NCBI RefSeq assembly: GCF_032884065.1
Contig: NC_088883.1
Span: 21,695,637 to 21,759,636, forward strand
Length of the DNA: 64,000 nt
From: Artemia franciscana
Lineage: Eukaryota > Arthropoda > Branchiopoda > Anostraca > Artemiidae
Direction: 5' to 3'
A model generated the notes under the pieces. It made no database searches and was not told where the DNA came from. It saw nothing but the letters and a program-made list of their open reading frames with translations. The number at the start of each line of letters is the position of its first letter. The first letter of the stretch is position 1. A program made the translations under genes and the position numbers. Positions 23,596-37,856 of this stretch are shown piece by piece.

Positions 23596-23670
23596 GCCGA
23601 AGTAGCTGAGTTGGTAAAGCGTTATGTTCCAGGTTCTAGGTCCGAGAGGTTTCAGGTTCGAACCTTGGCC
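23596..23670 (+). ncRNA. tRNA-like (Pol III promoter-like) segment, unit A
   Basis: A perfect A-box consensus TAGCTGAGTTGG (23603-23614) is followed 52 bp later by a near-perfect B box GGTTCGAACCT (23655-23665). Flanks GCCGAAG and CCTTGGCC resemble acceptor strands but pair imperfectly, and no anticodon arm folds. This looks tRNA-derived (SINE-like) rather than a working tRNA. Copies: 29129-29203, 42216-42286 (cut in the B box) and 43164-43238. Confidence 0.6.
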
Positions 23671-23694
23671 TTAGCATTGATACAAAAGAAGAAA

Positions 23695-24118
23695 AAAAAC
23701 TACAAAAAAAAACTACAAAAAAAAACTAAAAAGAAAATACTAAAAAAAACTAAAAAAGCTAAAAAACTAAAAAAAAACTAAAAAAAAGGTAAAAAACTAA
23801 AAAAGAAAAAAAACTAGAAAAAAAAAAAGGTAAAAACTACAAAAAAAAACTAAAAAGAAAAAAAATAAAAACTAATAAGAAAAATAAAAAAATTAAAAAA
23901 ACTAAAAAAGAAAGAAAAACTAAAAAAGGAAAAAACTGAAAAATAAAGGAGAAAAAGAAAACTAAAAAAAAAAATTAAAATTAAAATAAAAAAAGTAAAA
24001 AAGGTAAAAACTATAAAAAAAAACTAAAATGAAAAAAGAAAAAAAAACTAAAAAAGCTAAAAAAAAGGTAAAAACAAAGAAAAATAAAAAGAAAAAAAGG
24101 AAAAAAACAAAAAAATAT
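23695..24118 (+). repeat. A-rich AAAAACT low-complexity tract, unit A
   Basis: Variations of aaaaaaactaaaaag and aaaggtaaaaac, the reverse complement of the T-rich tracts at 1-410, 8105-8460 and 9240-10200. Lys-rich open frames here are not genes. Confidence 0.9.
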
Positions 24119-24344
24119 TTCATCTTATACCAATTCAAAAATGAAAGTATATACAGACCGGGACACCGGGATACAAATGACGACCGGGACACCGGGACAC
24201 AGGGAATATAAATGACGGGGCCGGGACACTCAAAGAGGAATTACAGACTGGGACACAGGGACACAAGTGACGACCAGGACACAGGGAATATAACTTTTAT
24301 ATATCTATCTTCTATATATACATATCCATCTATCTATATAAAAA

Positions 24345-24612
<268 letters not shown>

Positions 24613-27301
24613 ATCTTGGGGGAAGAGAATTTCAATGAAGGGGGCACAGGACTTTCTAGCATTATTTAAAAAAACAATGAAAAAATAAATATGAAAAGTT
24701 TTTTCAAATGAAAGTAAGGAGCAGCATTAAAGCTTCAAAAGATTAGAAATTATTACGCCTATGAGAGGTTCACCTCCTCGTAATACTTTGCTCTTTACGC
24801 TAAATTATTTTTAGTAATTTCAACTATTTATTCTACGGCCTTAGTGATTCAGAGGTCATTCTTAAGGAATTGGGATAAAATTCAAGTTTTAATGTAAAGA
24901 ACGAGGTATTCACGAGGGATGAACCCCCTCATATACATAATAAAAACATACGATAATAGAAGTTGGTTATGTAAGTTAATTCGTAAATTATGTATCTTTT
25001 TTACTAATGAAAACGTTCTTAAAAAATTAAAAGTTCTAGTTGAATTTTTAAGTAATCAAAAATTGGAGGGAACTAGGCCTCCTCCTCCGCTCTTATTTTT
25101 TCAAAATCTTTCGATTAAAACTATGAGAAAGCCATTTAGCCAAAAAAAAATAATATGCAAATTTCGTTTTCATTATTTATGTGCGGAGAGCCAAAATCAA
25201 AATTTGCATTAATTCAAAAACATTCAGAAATTCAATAAAAAAAACAAGTTTTTTTTTTACTGAAAGTAAGGAGCGACATTGAAAGTTAAAACGAACAGAA
25301 ATTACTCTATATATGAAAGGGGCTTTTCCTCCTTAAGTAGGAAGGCTCCAATAGCGTTCAGATAAACATAGGAAAAGGTATGAAGGGATGATCTGTCCGA
25401 GAATTGATCTATAATCTCCCTTACTTTGAGATAACCCTAATTAAGGGTGCTGTGGAATCATAGCTCCCTTGCTATTGCAAGAAAATATTTATCTTTAGTA
25501 GCATACAAATTTTGACCCATATTCTTACCGGCAAAAGGATGGAGATGTGTGGTGTTGGATTCATAAAAAAAGTCAGGAAATTTACGAAGAGGTAGGGGGA
25601 AGAGGTTGATAGTAGAAATCGTTTTTTAAAAGATGTTTAAATTAAAATGTTAGGTTTCATTTTTCTTTATATTACAAAGTTACTGCTCATGAACAGTTAA
25701 CAAGGTGCCGATCAAACTAATAGTAACCAAAATTCTAAAAAGATTACTTTGATTGCAGTTTATACACTGAGAGAATTGTATTTTTATGGTAATGGTGATT
25801 CCAAACATATAAAATTAATTCAGTTTAATTTCAACCATCGAAAGCAAAAAACTTATGAAAATTTGTCCTATTTAACAAAAGAAGTATGTAATCCCAAAAT
25901 GGGGAGTGTCTTTAATGAAACTTACGCCATCAAATTAAGCAAAATCTATTATAAAAATTTCAAGCCCTTGTCTATAAAATATTGAAATATTTAGCGTCTT
26001 TCTGTCAAGAATGGTCGCGATTCAGTTTGTGTTTTTTTTTTTTTTTTTTTTTTCCAGCGGTGATCACATCAAACCAATACTAAAGGAATTTTATCTTTGT
26101 GTTGATGTTTTCGATAAATGTTGCTGCAACAACGTAATGTTTCTTGCCATTTTGCTAAACGAATTCCAAATTTTAGTGGAACTGGCACTAAAAACCATTA
26201 AAATTCATAGGCAATCGATCAATTTGAATATATCAAAAACCATATATTAAGCTTTGAAGTTCTAGAGACAGTAATAACTCACGTTTTCGCATTCAATCTA
26301 GAAACTAATCTCTAATTCTTGTTGATCTTCAGGAGCACTTCTGATATTACCTATAATGTTGGTAGCATTCCTATCAATGGAACAGTCTTTTTCTATGTAA
26401 AATACGATATTACATTACAATCCTCAGCTGCCGAGAGACAGAAAAGTTGGTTAGGATATCATGAGCGTCATGAGAAAAATTTCTGGGCTTAACTGGGTCG
26501 GATTCAGCAAGTACTGCCAGATGTTTCAATACAAGAAGGCTTTGAGTCAAACAGCTCTTAGAAGCAAATGTAAGTAAAGAGCAACCCCTGGCAATCGAAA
26601 CTAAATCTATGAGAACAAGTTTTGATTGCAAGATGTGCAAGAACTTATTTTTTTGTGTGTGTGTGTGTGTGATTTTGAATAGCTAGGTTTATACTTCTGA
26701 CTAAATGCTATTAGTTCACATAAATTAACTTTATTTTAGATACTATAACTGGAAGAAACTACTAGTAATATGACTGCAAAAAAACTAACAATTTGGTGCT
26801 CCACCCAGTTACCTAAAGCTATGTACACTATTCATCCAGCCGAACCCATTCTAAGTTTTCTTTTTACACTTTCCTAAGACTTTCTAATTTCCCTAAAATC
26901 CTTCCTTATGACTTCCTCCCACCCTATTTAATGGTTGGCCAAAAACGATGGTCTTTTGCAAGCTATTATCCTTCATCCACTAAATATATCCTAGAAATCT
27001 CAATCTTTATCTCATTATAGCCATAGATAGTGGGATAAAATCGCGTTTTGTATGCTTTATAGTTTGAAATATGATTTTGCAAACGGGTATCCAAAACAAT
27101 CTGTAGGTAATCCCTCTGGATATATAAAACATGTCTTCCTCTGTCTTTCGGTGTGCCCATATTTCAAAAACCGCAATTTACCACTGTCATTACTGTAATT
27201 TGCAATATTCTAATCGAGGTTCGTGGACTTATTCTTCTTAACTTTTTTCAACTGTGAAACAATACCCTGGGTTTTGACTATTCTACTTTAAGCGTTTTCA
27301 C

Positions 27302-27735
27302 TGTATCGACCTTCTTCACTAATAATACTACCTATGTAAGTGAAGCTTGATTGACATCCATATTGCCTAATGTTATCGATTCATCTTCATATAGCACCAA
27401 TCCAAGTGACTCAGTTTTCTTGTTATTACTTTTCAAACCCATTCCTTTGAACTCTGAGAACTTCAAAAGTATAACCCATTTTGAAAATATTTTTATCTAG
27501 AAACGCTCAAATCATCAGTATATTCGAATTCTAGGATAGTTTCTCTTTCCATTTTGATTCTATACTATATTCTCTATCCTTTGCTACATTATTTAAAATA
27601 CAGTCAATTAAAATATTCACATAAATGGGGAAAGAAAAAAAAATACTTATCTCTCGATTTAATACGAAACTAGACACTAGCTTTATTTTCCACTTTAACG
27701 GCAGCACCGTTATTCTTGAACAAAGTACTAATCAC
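27302..27735 (-). pseudogene. Reverse-transcriptase relic in unit B
   Basis: Same relic as 21770-22203 with the same YTDD and the same disruptions. Confidence 0.65.
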
Positions 27736-29021
27736 TTTAACGTTTTTAACTTTTAATCTTTTTAAACCTTATGACAATAGAACCTTTGCTAATGCTCTCC
27801 AGTCTGCTAAACCAAACCTTACTCACAATCCATAAAAAATGACGATTGAAGGGGCCTGATGACTCAGTTACTTCTCAACTATTAGTCTAATAGTGAAAAT
27901 TCGGGTCGACGTTTCCTCTCCCCCCATCTTCAGACGGCAGTGTTTTTCTCTTAAAACTAGATCTACAGCTTTTCTAAGTCAAAACTAATTTGCCAAAAAA
28001 ATATCATGCTAAGTAGTTGCTTCCTATACAAGCCATGCTAATTTTTCTGCAATTACCACTTTCATCGTTTTTACTTCTTTTGAACAAGTGTTTCAGTTAA
28101 AATTTTCGTAGAGACGTTCTTCCTTTTTTACAAAACTTTAGGTTTCTTCAACATCCCCTTTAACACACACCAAAGCTTCAACTTAATACCATCAACCATT
28201 CCGGAAGCATTGTATATACGCCCTCTTAACAACTCATGTGGGGATAGTTTGTTTGGATTTATTTCAATACAGCTTCAACATTTCCCAAATTTTTCATATT
28301 CAGACCCTTAGCTTAAACAGCAGTAGTAATAGCACAAACAGTGATAGTAGCAACAGTAGTAATAGTAGCAGTAGAAAAAATAGTAGTAGCCTTAGCAGTA
28401 GTAGCAGTAGTAGAAGTATGAGGATGCATTCATAATATTAGGATACTAACATCGTCCTTTTGCTAGGTCAACATCCCCACAACAACCCCCTTTAGTTTCA
28501 AATTCACACACCCTTTTAAAAGCCTTCATACAGACGTTGTGTTGATTCAGTTCATCTTCAAAACCCTGGAGGTATTGTTATCTGTTCCTTGGACGATTTT
28601 GAACATAATGACACCCTCACAATTTTAATCAGATGTATTTGTGGAAAAGAGGGCATGGGGGAGCGGTACTTTGATTGTAAATTTGGACATCTTAACCATC
28701 GGGCCCCAGCACTCCGCACGGGGTAGGCTTCCATAAAATTGATTCCCTTTATGGCTTGTCTTGTATCCACAGACTTGAGCCTCTTTTTGGTGTCATGACA
28801 TCACCATCGGCTCCTTACAATCACCCTGGGAAAGATACAAATTCTTCGTTAAAGGTTTGACCTATTTATATCGTTTTTGTAGCCAGTCATACTCGTTTTC
28901 CTGTTTTCGTTTGTAATTCGCACTGCTGCTTATCTTCTAACTGCACATTTCGTTGTTCTCGTTCTGGCATATTTTGTTTTTACTGCGACAAGCCTATGGC
29001 TTTCTCCTGTATTGATTGAAA

Positions 29022-29880
29022 TCTATATATATAAAAAAGAAGTTGTTTGTTTGTGTGTCTGTCTGTCTGTCCGCATATGACGTCTGAATTATTTCATCAT
29101 ATACCAATTCAAAAACGAAAGTATTCAAGCCGAAGTAGCTGAGTTGGTAAAGCGTTATGTTCCAGGTTCTAGGTCCGAGAGGTTCCAGGTTCGAACCTTG
29201 GCCTTAGCATTGATACAAAAGAAAAAAAAACTACAAAAAAAAAACTACAAAAAAAAACTAAAAAGAAAATACTAAAAAAAACTAAAAAAGCTAAAAAACT
29301 AAAAAAAAACTAAAAAAAGGTAAAAAACTAAAAAAGAAAAAAAAAACTAGAAAAAACAAAAAAAGGTAAAAACTAAAAAAAAAAAATTAAAAAGAAAAAA
29401 AAATAAAAACTAATAACAAAAATAAAAAAATTAAAAAAACTAAAAAAGAAAGAAAAACTAAAAAAGGAAAAAACTGAAAAATAAAGGAGAAAAAGAAAAC
29501 TAAAAAAAAAATGAAAATTAAAATAAAAAAAGTAAAAAAGGTAAAAACTATAAAAAAAACTAAAATGAAAAAAGAAAAAAAAACTAAAAAAGCTAAAAAA
29601 AAGGTAAAAACAAAGAAAAATAAAAAGAAAAAAAGGAAAAAAACAAAAAATTATTTCATCTTATACCAATTCAAAAATGAAAGTATATACAGACCGGGAC
29701 ACCGGGATACAAATGACGACCGGGACACCGGGACACAGGGAATATAAATGACGGGGCCGGGACACTCAAAGAGGAATTACAGACTGGGACAGAGGGACAC
29801 AAGTGACGACCAGGACACAGGGAATATAACTTTTATATATCTATCTTCTATATATACATATCCATCTATCTATATAAAAA
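29022..29880 (+). mobile_element. Helitron-like 5' end, tRNA-like segment and A-rich body (unit B)
   Basis: Copy of 23489-24344. The tRNA-like block is at 29129-29203 with intact A and B boxes; the A-rich tract runs about 29222-29652. Confidence 0.5.
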
Positions 29881-30199
<319 letters not shown>

Positions 30200-30353
30200 A
30201 TCTTGGGGGAAGAGAATTTCAATGAAGGGGGCACAGGACTTTCTAGCATTATTTAAAAAAACAATGAAAAAATAAATATGAAAATTTTTTTCAAATGAAA
30301 GTAAGGAGCAGCATTAAAGCTTCAAAAGATTAGAAATTATTACGCCTATGAGA

Positions 30354-30361
30354 GGTTCACC
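30354..30361. repeat. 8-bp target-site duplication, left, hAT copy 2
   Basis: GGTTCACC precedes CAGTGCTTCC and is repeated at 37849-37856. It differs from the copy-1 duplication, so the two elements inserted independently. Confidence 0.95.
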
Positions 30362-30761
30362 CAGTGCTTCCATTGTCCCCGAATTTTCGGGGATTTCCCC
30401 GAAAACCGAGAAAAATCCCCGAAAAAAAATGTCGTTCCCCGAATCCCCGAAAACTCCCCGAAAATCTTTCTTTTCCCATGATCTACCCGAAATAGAGTTA
30501 GTGGAAGGCTCACTGTTCGTTCCACAATTTTAATATTGTTTTGCAACTTTATACTATGGTACGCTGGCGAACGTATGATATTGAAAATATAAAACGGAAT
30601 TGAGCTTATAGTTTGGAAATTCAAATCTTTCAAGCATTGGAAAGTTCAAAATTAACCGGTTAGATATAATAACTTCTGCTTCAAGTTATAATTATCTCGT
30701 GAGTATTGGTGATTCTTCGTATTTCCTTGATTGTTTTACCATACTTACACTTTAGACAATT

Positions 30762-31157
30762 GTGATTGCAGCTGAATGCTTCAGTTACCTAACCAGGGTC
30801 TACCTGGTCCCACCCAAAATTTCCATCCCCCCTACTCTCAACCTCTATTTGGAATCCTCCCTAAAGGACAAAGTGCAACAATATATACGCAAGCACCAAA
30901 TGTTTGGTGCTTTGGAAGAAAGAGGGAGGTATATTGTATATCAGTACAATTGCAGAGTCCTTCAGTGTTATAAGTCCCAGGAATATAAACACACTCAAAA
31001 AGAATGCAGAGCTAAAGAGTCAGTCAGTCGGTTTGAGGTGCTCAGAGAAACACCAATCAGATCAGTGCCCATTGAAAACAATAGAAAACCAAGTGGCTCT
31101 GTGAAATTGGACTGGTTTCTGTGCCGACACAACAAACTCAATGATGGGATGTCATAA
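30762..31157 (+). pseudogene. Gag-like zinc-knuckle fragment, hAT copy 2
   Basis: Identical in translation to 824-1219, including the Cys-to-Ser change in the knuckle. Confidence 0.35.
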
Positions 31158-32184
31158 TTCGGTAGCAAAGCTGATCAGTGACAATTATCCGTGGGTGGTA
31201 TTTGTCAAGTGTAGTTACCACTCCATTCATCTTTGCGCTTCGTATGCCTGCAAGAAGCTTAGCAAAACTCTGGAAGACTTATGTTGCCACGTTTATAGTC
31301 ATTTCTCTATGAGCACTAAGCGAGTTGCAGTACTTAAAGAATTTCAAGATTTCTCGGCTACACCAGATCACAAAATTCTAGCCCCTGGACAAACCCGGTG
31401 GCTGTCCCTCCATGCATGTGTGCGAAGAATTCTTGAACAGTGGAGCGCATTGTCCCTCTATTTCACTAGTGCCAATTTTGATGACCCCACCCATGGCAAC
31501 GAACTTGGCCTTAGTGCTCTGAAAAATCCTTTTATGAAGGTTCTAATGATGTTTGTTGATTACGCTCTAGGCCCTTTGAACGGCTTTAATGTATTATTTC
31601 AATCGAAATCACTAATTTTCTATAAGCTGAAGACGGAAATGCTTAAGCTTATTGCAATCTTGGCTATAAACTATATGGATGGAACCTACGTCAGAAACTG
31701 TACTGATCTTTTGGCTCTTGACGTAACAGACGAGAGCCATTATGTTGACGTTCAGAAGGTCTATCTCGGGTATACTGCAGAAGAGGAGTTGGCATCCTTG
31801 GTCTCGTCTAGTCCAGATATCTCACAGTTGGAGGTGAGGAAGGTCTACATAACAGCAAGAGACTTTTACAAGGAGGCCATTATCCAGATACAGAGACGCT
31901 TTGCGTTTGAATGTGACGTTTATGAGTTCACAAGTCTACTTGATCCTGTCAATGCTCTAAACTTGAACCCACCTACCTTAGCAAATTTTCTAAGAAGTCG
32001 TGGGTTGCCTTCGTAGAACAAGGCTCTAATTGACTGGGAATGGCGCGAACAGAGCACTGTTTCTTTGGCGGGTTTAGACATATATACGATATCCGTGGAG
32101 AAGTATTGGAAGTTTATCTGTAAGCAGACATACCCATGTGGAAAGCCGAGGTTTGAAAACCTAAGAAAGGTTTTAGATTACTGA
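30904..32184 (+). pseudogene. hAT transposase, N-terminal and catalytic part, copy 2
   Basis: Same frame, stops and motifs as 966-2246. Two amino-acid differences are visible (Thr/Ile in the stretch LKLIA-LA and Thr/Ala in IQRRF-F). The shared stops show the gene was dead before the copies separated. Confidence 0.8.
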
Positions 32185-32308
32185 TTTTAGTACTGATTAC
32201 TAGATTATTGACTATAGTACTAGATTACTAATGAGCTCTTGTTGCGTGCAAAAAGTAACCAGTTATTTTTTCCTATTGAATGTGTCTGGACTTCTAAATT
32301 AGCATAAT

Positions 32309-33400
32309 GTGATAGAAAGACTTGTACATAATGCTTTGCTAAGTTATTTATCGCGAGCGTTCCAAGCAAATAAGACTGATGAAATTTGCGAAAAGGCAGT
32401 GGTATTATATGACAAGGATACGATTATAAAAGCTAAGGATACACTTTGGCACTATTCAAATACTTCGAGTCGCAACGTTGCTCGCCAAAATATTGCCGAT
32501 AATGTGTTAGATATGCTGAAACTGATCCAGTTATGTGAGACTAACCGGATCAAATTGCCGAAATTCGTAATTTTTGATCCTACGGAGGTCCCAACTACGC
32601 CTGGTGAATTGGATGCTATTGTTCCTCAAAAAGTGACAGAAATCTCCAATAATTTGAAGGACTTTATTGAAAGTGAGAAAAAGCCCGTGCAGCTGAGAAA
32701 CTTGCTACATCCATGAATCAATTAGTCACTCCCCCGGCTAAGCCTTCCTATGCAGTTCTTCTCAAGAAGCCCCCCTTAGACCTTAAAAAGCCTGACTGCC
32801 GTAAAGCTTATCTGGAGCATGTTTGTGGAGAAGCTAGTGGGAATATAATCGAGCTTCGTCCCAGTAGAGACGCCTGGAAAGAAGTCACAAAGGATAAAAG
32901 TGGTGCCGAATCTATTATGTCACGCATAACCGGGAATAACCCTGAAGTCGAGCCTAAACTCCAATGCCCCTCCCTTTTTGGTATTATCCGTTATGTTTCT
33001 GAAGATCTGCATTAAAATAGCCTATGTGATCTGATTGCCAACTGTTTGAAAGCAACTCAAATCCGAAACAGCCCGTTCGTTTAAGTTTCTTTTTGAGTCT
33101 AAAGACGACCTTGAGTCTTTTATTCGCTTTCCACCCATCATAGGGTACGAAAGACTCCTCATTAGTATATTTCAACGCTTGCCACCCCAATGCTTTTCTT
33201 GCCAGTCATATGGTCATTTTACGTCTGCGTGGCCAGGTACCCAAAAATGTTCCGGGTGTGGTGAGGCTGGCCACTCCACAACCAAAGATAATCCTTGTAC
33301 CAAGGCACTTAAGTGTGCTCTTTGCAATTCCTCCGACCACCCATGTTACACTTTTAAATGTCCTGTCGCTCAGTCTCTTCTAAAGAATTCCAATGCCTGA
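32309..33400 (+). pseudogene. LINE ORF1, copy 2
   Basis: Same three-segment frameshifted ORF1 as 2371-3462, with the three zinc knuckles at 33179-33400. Confidence 0.75.
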
Positions 33401-36151
33401 AGAAACCTTAAAAATTGGATCGTGGAACATCAATGGGAAAGTTCTACCGAAACATCACCTACTTTCTGAACTTTGCTTGCGGTTTGACGTGGTGGGTCTT
33501 CAGGAACACTTCTTGTCAAGTGATAGTCGTCAACTGTTGGAGTTCACGTCTTCTCATAATCTGTTTTTCCACCATGCTAAGTCCACTTGCGGTAGGCCTT
33601 CAGGTGGCTTGGCCCTGATGATACGGAAAGAGCTACTTGGTAATCTAGTTGCTAAGTCTGACAGTTTCCTTGTGGTTGAAGTTTCGAATGTGGTCATAAT
33701 CGTCGTTTATTTTCTTACTAATTACTGTAATGATATGTCTGAGAGGAAGTTCTCTCTCACATGTACATCTATTGCCAAACTAGTATCAAAATATGAACAT
33801 GAAGGCCTAAGTTTTCTCCTGTTTGGTGACTTGAACTGTGAACTGTCTGACGCTGAAAACAACAGATCTCAGATCTTGCTCCTTGCTTGTCCAAGTCTCA
33901 CCTATGTTGGAAATGATCGTGATTTTACGTACATCCATCAATCTGGCTCCGTGTCTCAGTTGGACTATTTCTATTGCTCTTCTATGATTAAACCCACCTC
34001 TAATACTACGGTTCTTTTTGATTACTCCACATCCGACCACATGCCTATCTGTAATTCTTTTCAAATAAAGCCCTTGCCGCAAATTTCACCCACAAATTCC
34101 CCACCTAAATGGTTGTTCAGCCTCAACTGGGAAGCTGCTAACATTGATTCGCACCAGAGTTCATGTGACTACATACTGTCGAAGATCCGAATTCCTTTCG
34201 CACTTCTCTGTTGTCCGAACATGACAGTAGACTCAGAAAAAAAATCCTACTAAATATCTACTGTTCTGAGATAACGCATGCTATCCATACAGCTGAGAAA
34301 ACTGCAGTTTCAGTCCGCAAAATTCGCCACGGCACGGAAGTGCGTAACTGGCGGAATAATCCTAATCTCCTGGCCGCATGTGATTCAGCGAAATTCTGGC
34401 TACAATTATGGGCAGATTGTGGGAAGCCGTGCTCCGGAGTAGTCCACGCTGTTCGTATTTACACGAAACGTAAATTTTCAAAAGCCATCGCACAGCATAA
34501 GGATAACGAAATTGCCCGTACCAGCGAGATTGTCGATAATTCGCCTCCTGCTTTATGGCATCTTCGAGCTAAGAACAAATCTTCCAATGGCCCGCCCTGC
34601 ATGCCAGAAAAAGACTGGTGCGACTACTTCAGAGACCAATTTTCAGCCCCTAATTCCTACCTAGATAACACCTTTTGCCAGGCCCTCGATAAGGAGCTTC
34701 AGTTTACAGTTAAGGATATTGGTGTCCTGGTCACTCCGTCCTTGATGCGTTCCCAAATTGATAAGTTAAAAAAAAAGAAATCTAAGGGCATCGATGGTAT
34801 ATCTGGTACTCATTTAAGCTTTGCCAGCAATCTTCTCCTAGAGCACCTTTCTCTGCTATTTCGAATGATTTTCGTTACTGGCATCGTTCCAGACTGCTTT
34901 GGTGTTGGATTGGTTCATCCTATTCTCAAAAAAGGTAAACCAGCTGACCAGTGCGCTTCATATTGTCCGATCACTGTTTCAACTGTTTTTTGTAAGCTAT
35001 TTGAATATCCTTATTTTTGATGAAATTGCACTTCGAAGCACTACTCCGGACGACCAGTTTGGGTTAAAAAAACACTCAGGACGGGAACACGTTCACAGCG
35101 TTCTTGCAAATCTTCTTATGTATGCAGATAAAAATGGTGATCTTCTCGTCTTTGGAGGACTTGATGTTAGTAGAGCCTTCTATTCTGGCATCCATGGCCA
35201 TATCCTGCTCAAAGCCCTTCAGCGAGGTGTTTCCTCTTGCATCCTTTCCCCTGTTTACAGTATGTACAACAAGCTCTCGGCTGTCATTCTGATCCCCTCT
35301 CCGTCCGGCATTTTTCCTTCTAAAAAAACGCTGAGTGTCAAGAGAGGCGTACGTCAAGGTGGCAAAACTTCTCCATCACTGTTTAATAACGCTATTATCG
35401 AAGCACAGCAAGTAATAAAGTCGTCGTGCCTTTTCCGTGGGATTAATCTTTCGCTGCTGAACTTTGCTGATGACATTCTTCATGTTCTCGTTCGATATCT
35501 TTATTTCAACAAAATTACGACTCACTTGCAGCGGCATACAAGCAGATTGGACTTGAATTCAACGAATGTAAAACAGAACTTCTTTTCTTCAATGGTTCAA
35601 AAAATGAGTTTTCTATTAACCTCTCCGTTAAAATTGGCAAAACTCTGATTAAGCCTTGTAAGTCCCTTACGTATCTTGGCCTTCCTATTTCTTCTACATT
35701 GAAGGAAACACGCTCAGCACTGACAAACCACCTCTGTTCCCGTCTACGAGCGTCTTACGGATTACTTGTTGCCATTAAGTATCGTTTCAACCGTCCTCTC
35801 CTTGCCCGGCTATGCAATGCTTTTACTACCCCTCATCTGCTTGCTCTGGTTCCCTTCTGGAAAATATTCACAGCTACCGAAAAGAAAGCCATTTGCAGCG
35901 CATTTTACAGATATGCTAAGTTTCTCCTGCGTCTCCCTTTGTGGCACAGCAATGGCGACATCTCCAGGAAATATAAGGTCACCAACCCTTCCATGGCCAT
36001 AGAGAGAAGAATCTCAAAATTCAGTACCAATGTTTTAAGAGCCAACCACCCTGGACTAGTGCTATTTTATAATATGTGTAGTGGAAGTGTATTTAAATTT
36101 TTGTGCTTTTCTTTCCTTTTCATTTATATACTCCGTCTTTTCCGTTTTTGA
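33393..36151 (+). pseudogene. LINE ORF2, copy 2
   Basis: Endonuclease then reverse transcriptase with FADD at 35463-35474. Same frameshifts as copy 1. One residue differs in the linker (CDYF here, CDCF in copy 1). Confidence 0.85.
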
Positions 36152-36179
36152 AAGGTAATAAATTAAGAATAATAATAAT

Positions 36180-36442
36180 TACACGTGTACACTGCCATTT
36201 TCTAACGCTACAGCAGAACACTTGTTCAGTGCCCTCAAAGATTTGAAAACAGATAAACAAACTTTTTGGCGACAATATCGATTGCGTGTAGTCTTCAGAC
36301 CTAAATGGGAATGAAGAGACTCATTCTCAGTTCCTCTTCTCTTGTCCTTGACCGTGAAATGACAAAGCTTCTGTCAAATGTTAAGGCTTCTACAACTGCT
36401 GAAGAAGCAGCTACGCTTATTTCTGGTTTTGTGGCTCCCTAG
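36180..36442 (+). pseudogene. hAT transposase hATC part, copy 2
   Basis: LPFSNATAEHLFSALKDLKT resumes directly after the LINE. The shifted frame MGMKRLILSSSSLVLD is open here because of a single A/T difference from copy 1. Confidence 0.75.
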
Positions 36443-37024
36443 GTCGTAGGTAGTGTGCTTGGTTTAGCTGATATTGAGCCTCTTCGTGGCAATTTTCAAT
36501 GACATATTTTTTTTTTTATAATTGAAACTTTATTTTTTCCTGCACAATATAGTACAAACAATGTTTGTTGCAAATACATGTTAGATCATTCGAAAAATTC
36601 TTTTGGCTTTCCCATCCCAAAATACTGCCCTTTTGGTGCAGAAGAAATTGAAAAAGCTGATTTCCACTCTAGGATTTAAGCAGGCCTAAGTGTTTGAAGC
36701 TAGGTAGAACCGCCGGACCGAAAAGGCTTTTGAAACACCAGTCAAGAAAATAAAACCTGTATATATTTTCAACCAATCGAAGAAAAAAACGGATTTGCCA
36801 GGATTCCTAAACAAAGTTCTTTTTATTTATTGTAAGTTTATCTTTGTAAACCGAATCATACGCGTGGAGACCTTTATGGTATTTGTCCGGGATAAATTTT
36901 TAACGGTATTGAATTGTCTAGACGATTTTTCTGGGATGAGGAATAATTTTTCTGTGGAGATGGAGCTGGATTTCCTGGCATTTTTAAAAAACTGTTTGAA
37001 ATAAAATAAGATTTTTTCCGTAAT

Positions 37025-37280
37025 GAAAGTACGCCCAAGGAGCAACATTAAAATGAACAAAAAATATTATATATTTGAAGGGGATAGCCCCCTTTTTCTT
37101 TATGCTTAAGTTCATATTTAGTCCCGACTCTGTAAGAACAACTTCCAAAACAATTGAAAAATGAGAAGCTTAACTACAAAAAAATTTCAGCATGAATAGT
37201 TGGGCGTTTAGAAGGGGACAGTCCTCTTACTATGTTATCGTTTCTATTCGTTTTAATTTTTAATTATGTTCATTGCTTTC
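37025..37280 (+). repeat. Degraded foldback repeat nested in hAT copy 2
   Basis: Same relic as 7087-7342. Confidence 0.5.
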
Positions 37281-37848
37281 AGGTGATTTTTTAAAATTAA
37301 ATTTCTGGTGTAAGTTCATGTTTGCTTGCCGAAGAATATTCATTTATTTCGAGAAATCATTGCACATGTTATTGCTTTGTATGGGATAATTGCCTTTCTA
37401 CAGGCTACTTTATTTTCGTCGTCTTTCTGAAAATAAATGACATAAAAATCTCGTGTTCGGGCTATGGGAATAAAGCAGCAAAGGTAATATAGAACCTAAG
37501 GCAACAAAGTTCCAGAGTGTCATTCAGCCTATTTTTTTTAATTTATTTAAAAATAGTTCTGAGGTTTCGTCTGCAATGCCAACAAAAATCGTTTTTAGCT
37601 ATGGGGTCCAATCCTGTACTCTAGCTCTAGAACCTACTCTGCTAAAAACTTGATTTAGTACGCGGATCCAAGCCCTACTTGAGCCTGAAAAAGAAGCTGT
37701 AACCAATTTTGGCTCCCAAATTTGGTAATAAAATTCCATTTTGAACTTGCCCCCGAAAATTCCCCGAATCTTGAAGACTTGTCCCCGAAAACTCCCCGAA
37801 TTTTTGAAACTTGTCCCCGAATTTTGAGATTCGAGAGTGGAAGCCCTG

Positions 37849-37856
37849 GGTTCACC
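37849..37856. repeat. 8-bp target-site duplication, right, hAT copy 2
   Basis: GGTTCACC; the following tcctcgtaatacttt continues unit C where the left flank stopped. Confidence 0.95.

Larger units (their letters stand above)
23489..24344 (+). mobile_element. Helitron-like 5' end with tRNA-like segment and A-rich body (unit A)
   Basis: It starts at TCTATATATATAAAAAAGAAG after an A and continues with tgtgtctgtctgtctgtcc and gacgtct, matching the minus-strand starts at 7990, 8565 and 10312. Then come a tRNA-like block (23596-23670), about 420 bp of AAAAACT-type words, and GACCGGGACACCGGG minisatellite. Its own 3' end is not distinguishable; it abuts the CTAG of the oppositely oriented Helitron at 24345. 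Confidence 0.5.
32185..36179 (+). mobile_element. Non-LTR retrotransposon nested in hAT copy 2
   Basis: Same position inside the hAT element and same boundaries as 2247-6241, including the TAA tail. It was carried along, not inserted separately. Confidence 0.8.
30362..37848 (+). mobile_element. Composite hAT transposon copy 2, with nested LINE
   Basis: Exactly 7,487 bp, like copy 1; every internal landmark is offset by 29,938 bp, so no net insertion or deletion separates them. I noticed only about six base differences (for example at copy-1 positions 1720, about 1963, about 4688 and about 6375). It has the same TIRs, CCCCGAA arrays, split transposase and LINE. It inserted into tandem unit C. 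Confidence 0.92.

Noticed and set aside
23596..23670. A functional tRNA gene
   Set aside because: A and B boxes are good, but the acceptor pairs poorly and no anticodon arm forms.
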